From contig NZ_QICS01000013.1 in the NCBI RefSeq assembly GCF_003201285.1, positions 62,001-126,000 of the forward strand: a stretch of 64,000 bases of DNA. Direction: 5' to 3'. The notes beneath the pieces are model-generated. The model was not told the origin of the DNA. It did not search any database and saw only the letters and a list, made by a program, of their open reading frames with translations. This DNA is from Lachnotalea glycerini (GTDB lineage: Bacteria > Bacillota > Clostridia > Lachnospirales > Lachnospiraceae). The stretch's first letter is position 1, and every line of letters begins with the position of its first letter. Below are positions 59,448 to 64,000 of the stretch, in pieces. The position numbers and the translations under genes are program-made.

Positions 59448-61235
59448 TTATTTAATTCCAAATACCTTCCATTCTAATATACCTGTAGAGTAGCTTCCAT
59501 TTGATACCAGCTCTAGTCTGATTGCCTTTGTTGATACTTCTTTAAATGTAGTCGTATTATACTGGTTGGAAACTATTCCATATCCTGAAGCATTCTTTAC
59601 TTCTCGCCACTTACTGCCATCCAGATATTTTATCTTATAAGATTTTGGTACATCTATACCTTGTCCGTCCGCGAACCAATATACGTCACACTGAGATATG
59701 GTATAATTGTCACTAAAATCGTACTGAACCCACTGTGTGCCAGTCTGCGGCCAGTTGCCGTACACCTCATGCGCTCTGTCGTTTGAGCTTGTTGGAGCGT
59801 AGCCATCATTTAAAGCATTGATACTCTCCCAATCGGAACAATAGGAGGTACTTTTTGTTGCCTTTAAAGCTATATTATTAACTTTATTAATGACTCCGCT
59901 TGTAGCAATTTTTATTTGATACGGATACTTTGTGCCGACAGCGTTAACATCATAAGATGTTAAATCAAGCATCGTATCTGGCGTAGCACAAACAACTACA
60001 TATGCCTTCTCTTCATCCCCTTGTAGTGTTATGCTATTACTGCCGCTGTTCCACATAGTCGAATACCTTGTCTCACCGTTTGTTGTCTTTGTCACTATGC
60101 TCACACGATAATCCGCACCGGATACCGAGCTGTCTCCTTGAAACTGGATAGTTACTGTTTCACTGCTTAAATCTATATCAAGCGGTATGATATTATAGCC
60201 TCCCTGCTGAGGTGCTTTTGCATCCGTAACTTTTAGCCATCCATCACTTGTGCTTTCTAGTGTAGTATAGATTTTACTGTAATTTGCACTATCCTTTAAT
60301 AGTTCATTTAAATAACTCATATAACTGGATTGTCTGTCAAAATCCAACGTAACCATTCTTCTTGCGTATCCACCCAGCATGTCTTTTGTAGAGATTCCCG
60401 ATATTCTTTGAAGCTTATCAAACATAAGCTCATCCGTGCTATCCCGAAACATCTTAACCATAAGCTCCATGCCTAATCCTGTCATGTGATCCGGATTCTC
60501 TGATACGTACACCAGAAACGGCCATGCATCATAGTAATTCTTCATGTGCGGAAAATAGCACTCTGAATTTAGTATGATTGGTTGGAAGAAATCAGAGGTT
60601 GGTCCATAAATGGTACTTCCATATTTATAATAGGTACTTCCTAAATATTGATCCCGAAACCAGTTTGCCGTAACTTCATACCATGGTGATGACACATTGC
60701 CTCGTTGGTGTAAAGTTATTGCATGCGCATATTCATGTGGAATAACCCAGCTTGGCGGATCAACACGCATTGCCCCCGGCTGCACTGCCATATAGGCAAA
60801 TCCGTCCCTGTCATTTGACATATAAGCCCAGTTATCTTCTATCTTAGTTAAGCCTGTTTTGTTTATATAGAGATTTGTTTTGTAATGTGTACTTGAATTA
60901 ACATTACTATAAATGGAAACACTTGTATCGTAAAAACCCAATACATTAACATAAAAGTCTCGTATTGACTCTAAATTCTCAAGATTTCCCCTTACTAATT
61001 CTTCTGTTACTGTCCCCGTTTCATAATTATTTCCCCAAATAATCTGAAAATGTTCTGACGAAAGTCTGTTTACCGAACTATCGTCCAAATCATAGAAGCC
61101 ATCTCTTGTAACATAAGTGCTCTCTGAAGAAGATATTGCTTCGGCTGCTACTGCCTTTATATGGTGTGTACCGCCTATCATTGCTGCAGATAATACAACT
61201 CCTGCTAAAAACCGCAATGATTTTTTTAAATTCAT
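59448..61235 (-). CDS. Secreted DUF6055-type zincin-like protein with discoidin (F5/8) domain
   Basis: 595 residues. Signal peptide (FLAGVVLSAAMIGGTHHIKA). The catalytic-looking region has IPHEYAHAITLH, an HEXXH zinc site near residues 167-171, with a possible third ligand Glu187 in WYEVTANWF, so a gluzincin-like layout. The last ~140 residues (NIALKATKSTSYCSDWESIN, WVQYDFSDNYTISQCDVYWF) form an F5/8 type C/CBM32-like module that often binds galactosides or host glycans. Whether it cleaves protein is unproven. It lies beside a secreted mannanase, so it may act on cell-wall glycoprotein or carry glycan-binding functions. Confidence 0.8.
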   Translation of the reverse strand: MNLKKSLRFLAGVVLSAAMIGGTHHIKAVAAEAISSSESTYVTRDGFYDLDDSSVNRLSSEHFQIIWGNNYETGTVTEELVRGNLENLESIRDFYVNVLGFYDTSVSIYSNVNSSTHYKTNLYINKTGLTKIEDNWAYMSNDRDGFAYMAVQPGAMRVDPPSWVIPHEYAHAITLHQRGNVSSPWYEVTANWFRDQYLGSTYYKYGSTIYGPTSDFFQPIILNSECYFPHMKNYYDAWPFLVYVSENPDHMTGLGMELMVKMFRDSTDELMFDKLQRISGISTKDMLGGYARRMVTLDFDRQSSYMSYLNELLKDSANYSKIYTTLESTSDGWLKVTDAKAPQQGGYNIIPLDIDLSSETVTIQFQGDSSVSGADYRVSIVTKTTNGETRYSTMWNSGSNSITLQGDEEKAYVVVCATPDTMLDLTSYDVNAVGTKYPYQIKIATSGVINKVNNIALKATKSTSYCSDWESINALNDGYAPTSSNDRAHEVYGNWPQTGTQWVQYDFSDNYTISQCDVYWFADGQGIDVPKSYKIKYLDGSKWREVKNASGYGIVSNQYNTTTFKEVSTKAIRLELVSNGSYSTGILEWKVFGIK

Positions 61236-61428
61236 CCGTTCTCCCCCTTATACTTTGGTGCTTATAACGTGGTATGCATACATTCTATCTATATAGACAC
61301 CCAAATTATATACTACAATTCAATATATTTCAACATATTTTTCTAACAATATACATATTTTTCTATTTCTTTGGTACTTTAGTCATAATTTGTCAATCAA
61401 TTTGTATGTAAGCATTTAGAAGCTACTG

Positions 61429-63810
61429 TTATCTTAGTTCAAAATTAACTGTAGTGCTATCAGAATGAACTGCCATAATATCATCATAATAAATGTTTCC
61501 TTGTACTCTGCCGTCTTTGATAGCAGCGCTATCGGCTATTGCATTAACCCAAAGTCCGATGGATGTAATGTTACTGCAATCGTTCAAAAGACCTCCTGTT
61601 GGTTTGCCTTCCGTATCACGTTCGCAGAATGTTGCAAACGGTATCGTAATAAGCATGGGTGCAGTGCTAATCCTATATTGTTCATATTCATTTAAATAGG
61701 TTTCATATACTTTCCCATTTGCTGTAAGCTGTATCACTACCTTTTGATTGTTTCCATCCGGTATGGTAAAAAATTGAAGTGCATTACAATCTGACCAGTC
61801 TGCTTGCTTTGTAAGCGTAGCACCGGCCCATCCATTACTTGCTTCATCATAGTTGAATTTCAATGCATAACTGCCGGAATTAATTTTCTCTTTTTCATCT
61901 GATAAAGACAGTGATATGGTGTCTCCTGTATTTTTATTAGTTGACCATTTCTTGTTAAGTATGGAATCCTCACCGCTGTAATTTTCAAAATTATCGACGC
62001 AATACGGATCCTCCACCGCCTCAGGAATATTAAAAATTGTGTTAATCGTATCATTTGATACACCGTTAATCAAGAGTTCTATAGTGCCTGTTTTTTCACC
62101 TAATGCCTTCAATATATCACTATTAATGTTGGCACAGTAGGTCACTTCGTCTCCTGATGCTTTTGCTGTAAGTGTCTGTTTTGTTGCTCCTGTCAAAACA
62201 AAGGTAACAGCATCTTTTTTCTTTGCATTGGTTACCCTTGCAGTAATGGTAACGTTATCCAAGATTCTCGATCCGGAAACAGGTGAAGTAATATAACCGA
62301 TTGCGTTTTTTGTGGTTGCTTTTGCTTTTATATTAATATTTTTAATATCATTATTTAATATCTGCTTTTGATCGGCTGCAAAAATTGTAGTTGGATCGTT
62401 ATAATATTGAATAAAATAATCAAGCATTTCATGACCGTATAAGCTTTTATCCTCATTTATGGCTTTTACATATGGCGTATAAAAACCATCCTTTTCACTA
62501 AAGTTTGCCCACACTAGAAAATAAGAAGCATTGGAATTAGCTACCATGGCTTGTACTTTCTGGTACCAGTCTTTAGCTTTGTTTTCACTTTTATGTAAAG
62601 CTGTCTGATTATCTGCATCATCTGCCACACTGGTTCCTACTCCTGTTTCCGTCACAGCAAATAGTTTTTTATGCTCCTTTGCAAAGGCTTCCACAATATT
62701 TAACTCATTTTGAAAATTCGTATACCACTGAGTATTATCTTGGGCAGGGTCTATATTATACATGTCAAAACCTATCATATCGACATAGTCATCTCCCGGA
62801 TAGCGCAAACCATATTGTTCGGTATTTTCTGCATCACAGCTAGGTCCATAGACATAGATTAAATTGTGTATCTGTTTGATATCCCTTAGATATTCCACTG
62901 TATATTTGTAAACGTTCTTATAGGTAGCTTCATCACAATAGGCAGCTCCCCACCAAAACCAACTCCCCGTATTTTCATGAAATGGACGAAATAAAATAGC
63001 TCCTTCTACCTGACTTGCATAATCAGCAAGCATATCAAGATATGCTGTATAAATTTCATTATATTTGCCTCCCGGCATAAGCTGATTCATAACATCTCCA
63101 CCTATGGTGTTTGGTGTATAACCTGAAAAATTATATTTGGAATAGGAATTGATTCCATCATAGCTACCCGACTCCTGCACGAATGAAAAGTTTGGCATAT
63201 GTGCAGAGAGTGTAATAATAGCTCCGTTTTCAATATTATAGTTCGTCAGCTTTGCCGCTGCCTCTACATTTCCTGCTGCTGTTTCCGGAATTTTTTCTCC
63301 ACCTATTGTATTTCGTAACTCGCTATTATACCGCGATGCGCTGTATTCATTTCCTACTAATGATAATGCATCAATTCCGATTACTCCACTGTAGGAACCT
63401 GTTATATCATAGGTATCTGAGCATGATAATGTGCTATCTCCTGCTTTTTGATGTGTGTCACTTTGATGACCAAATATGGCACTTGAAGATTTTCCTACTG
63501 CCTCTAAATAGGCATAAATTTGCTTCACCTCGTTTGTTGCATTTACGTCTACCAGATTAACTTTACTTGAAAGCTTTGTGCTTTGAGCCTTTCCATTTAA
63601 ATCATAAGTAATCAATTTTTTATTTTTTATTGCCAGAACGTCCAAAGCCTTAATTGATTCCGTTGAATTTACATAAATATCGTCGGCACGCCATCCCTGT
63701 GTATCCTCCGCTGCGCTGCCTTGATTTTCAAAACTCATAGCAATCCCGCAAGAAGATACAAGAACTGTCAAAAAAATAGAATAAATTCTTTTTAATGTTT
63801 GTTTTATCAT
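61429..63810 (-). CDS. Secreted GH26 endo-beta-1,4-mannanase with carbohydrate-binding tail
   Basis: 793 residues. Signal peptide at the start (SIFLTVLVSSCGIAMSFENQ). GH26 domain, residues ~85-480: FGHQSDTHQKAG, acid/base Glu near 278 in FRPFHENTGSWFWWG, nucleophile Glu near 387 in FAVTETGVGTS. A linker module (TSPVSGSRILDNVTITARVT, Ig-like) follows, then residues ~620-793 resemble a CBM11-like beta-sandwich (VDNFENYSGEDSILNKKWST, GLWVNAI). It hydrolyses beta-mannans outside the cell. ATG follows AAAGGGG. It reads towards the DUF6055 gene, 193 nt away. Confidence 0.92.
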   Translation of the reverse strand: MIKQTLKRIYSIFLTVLVSSCGIAMSFENQGSAAEDTQGWRADDIYVNSTESIKALDVLAIKNKKLITYDLNGKAQSTKLSSKVNLVDVNATNEVKQIYAYLEAVGKSSSAIFGHQSDTHQKAGDSTLSCSDTYDITGSYSGVIGIDALSLVGNEYSASRYNSELRNTIGGEKIPETAAGNVEAAAKLTNYNIENGAIITLSAHMPNFSFVQESGSYDGINSYSKYNFSGYTPNTIGGDVMNQLMPGGKYNEIYTAYLDMLADYASQVEGAILFRPFHENTGSWFWWGAAYCDEATYKNVYKYTVEYLRDIKQIHNLIYVYGPSCDAENTEQYGLRYPGDDYVDMIGFDMYNIDPAQDNTQWYTNFQNELNIVEAFAKEHKKLFAVTETGVGTSVADDADNQTALHKSENKAKDWYQKVQAMVANSNASYFLVWANFSEKDGFYTPYVKAINEDKSLYGHEMLDYFIQYYNDPTTIFAADQKQILNNDIKNINIKAKATTKNAIGYITSPVSGSRILDNVTITARVTNAKKKDAVTFVLTGATKQTLTAKASGDEVTYCANINSDILKALGEKTGTIELLINGVSNDTINTIFNIPEAVEDPYCVDNFENYSGEDSILNKKWSTNKNTGDTISLSLSDEKEKINSGSYALKFNYDEASNGWAGATLTKQADWSDCNALQFFTIPDGNNQKVVIQLTANGKVYETYLNEYEQYRISTAPMLITIPFATFCERDTEGKPTGGLLNDCSNITSIGLWVNAIADSAAIKDGRVQGNIYYDDIMAVHSDSTTVNFELR

Positions 63811-64000
63811 TTTTTCCCCTTTTCAATCTTATTTTATACTTTTATACCCCTGCTTTTTAATGATATCATAATTTTATTTTTTTATAAATACAATTCAAAA
63901 ACAATTTTGCTTTTTATTTTACTTTTAGTTGTTTTTTTTGTAATTATTGTGTATTTATACTTTCAATTTGTTAAATTCTATTAATTAAGTTGAATACTTG
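63811..64000. other. AT-rich upstream region of the mannanase gene
   Basis: 190 bp of T- and A-rich sequence to the window edge. It must contain the mannanase promoter on the minus strand, but no site is distinct enough to name, and no gene is seen. Confidence 0.4.

Overview
The window is low-GC DNA from a spore-forming, anaerobic Firmicute, most likely a plant-polysaccharide-degrading member of the Lachnospiraceae (Clostridium cluster XIVa, Lachnoclostridium-like). The evidence is the complete spoIIIAA-AH sporulation operon, the rho-rpmE-DUF1385-prmC-prfA order, strong AGGAGG ribosome binding sites, a GH115 alpha-glucuronidase, a secreted GH26 mannanase, a glycyl-radical protein and an NADP-type secondary alcohol dehydrogenase. 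This is inferred from gene content; no rRNA or tRNA lies in the window.

Left part (1-9667), sugar and signalling genes. A truncated TIM-barrel isomerase and two Gfo/Idh/MocA dehydrogenases read leftward, divergent from an AraC regulator; the shared promoter region carries ATTGCAAAT direct repeats 21 bp apart. A cytoplasmic GH115 alpha-glucuronidase follows. Then come a CheY-CheX fusion with a separate CheX-like protein, and an SPFH membrane protein with a small ribbon-helix-helix protein behind a 37-nt palindrome.

Rare-sugar operon (9791-18689, minus strand). It encodes a D-psicose/D-tagatose 3-epimerase-like enzyme, a LacI regulator fused to a complete extracellular-type solute-binding domain, two permeases, an ATPase, a lipoprotein binding protein, an L-rhamnose mutarotase-like protein and a D-lyxose isomerase. 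A TGAAACGTTTCA operator lies upstream. An unknown protein, an ArsB/NhaD-type transporter and a lipoprotein follow to 21956.

Accessory island (about 21990-32348). This very AT-rich stretch holds decayed DNA (a probable IS30 relic and orphan reading-frame fragments), then what I read as a radical-SAM RiPP locus. It comprises a 44-codon candidate precursor gene not previously marked, a decayed second copy of it, three different radical SAM enzymes (one B12-type with a PqqD-like tail, one SPASM-type), a DUF2087 protein and two divergent ABC exporters. This is the best candidate for an undescribed system in the window.

Housekeeping core (32473-50876). prfA, prmC, DUF1385, rpmE and rho; an ssb-like gene; typA/bipA; a PAP2 phosphatase; a YigZ protein; a class A penicillin-binding protein; and the spoIIIA operon. 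A GC-rich structured intergenic element lies at 45431-45538.

Right part (51188-64000). A stand-alone glycyl-radical domain (GrcA/YfiD-like), a GntR regulator coupled to a DeoC-like aldolase, a secondary alcohol dehydrogenase, a DMT transporter, a DUF1284 protein, a WYL regulator with a GyrI-like protein, a CPA2 antiporter overlapping a PII-like protein, a secreted DUF6055 zincin-like protein with a discoidin domain, and a secreted GH26 mannanase with a carbohydrate-binding tail.
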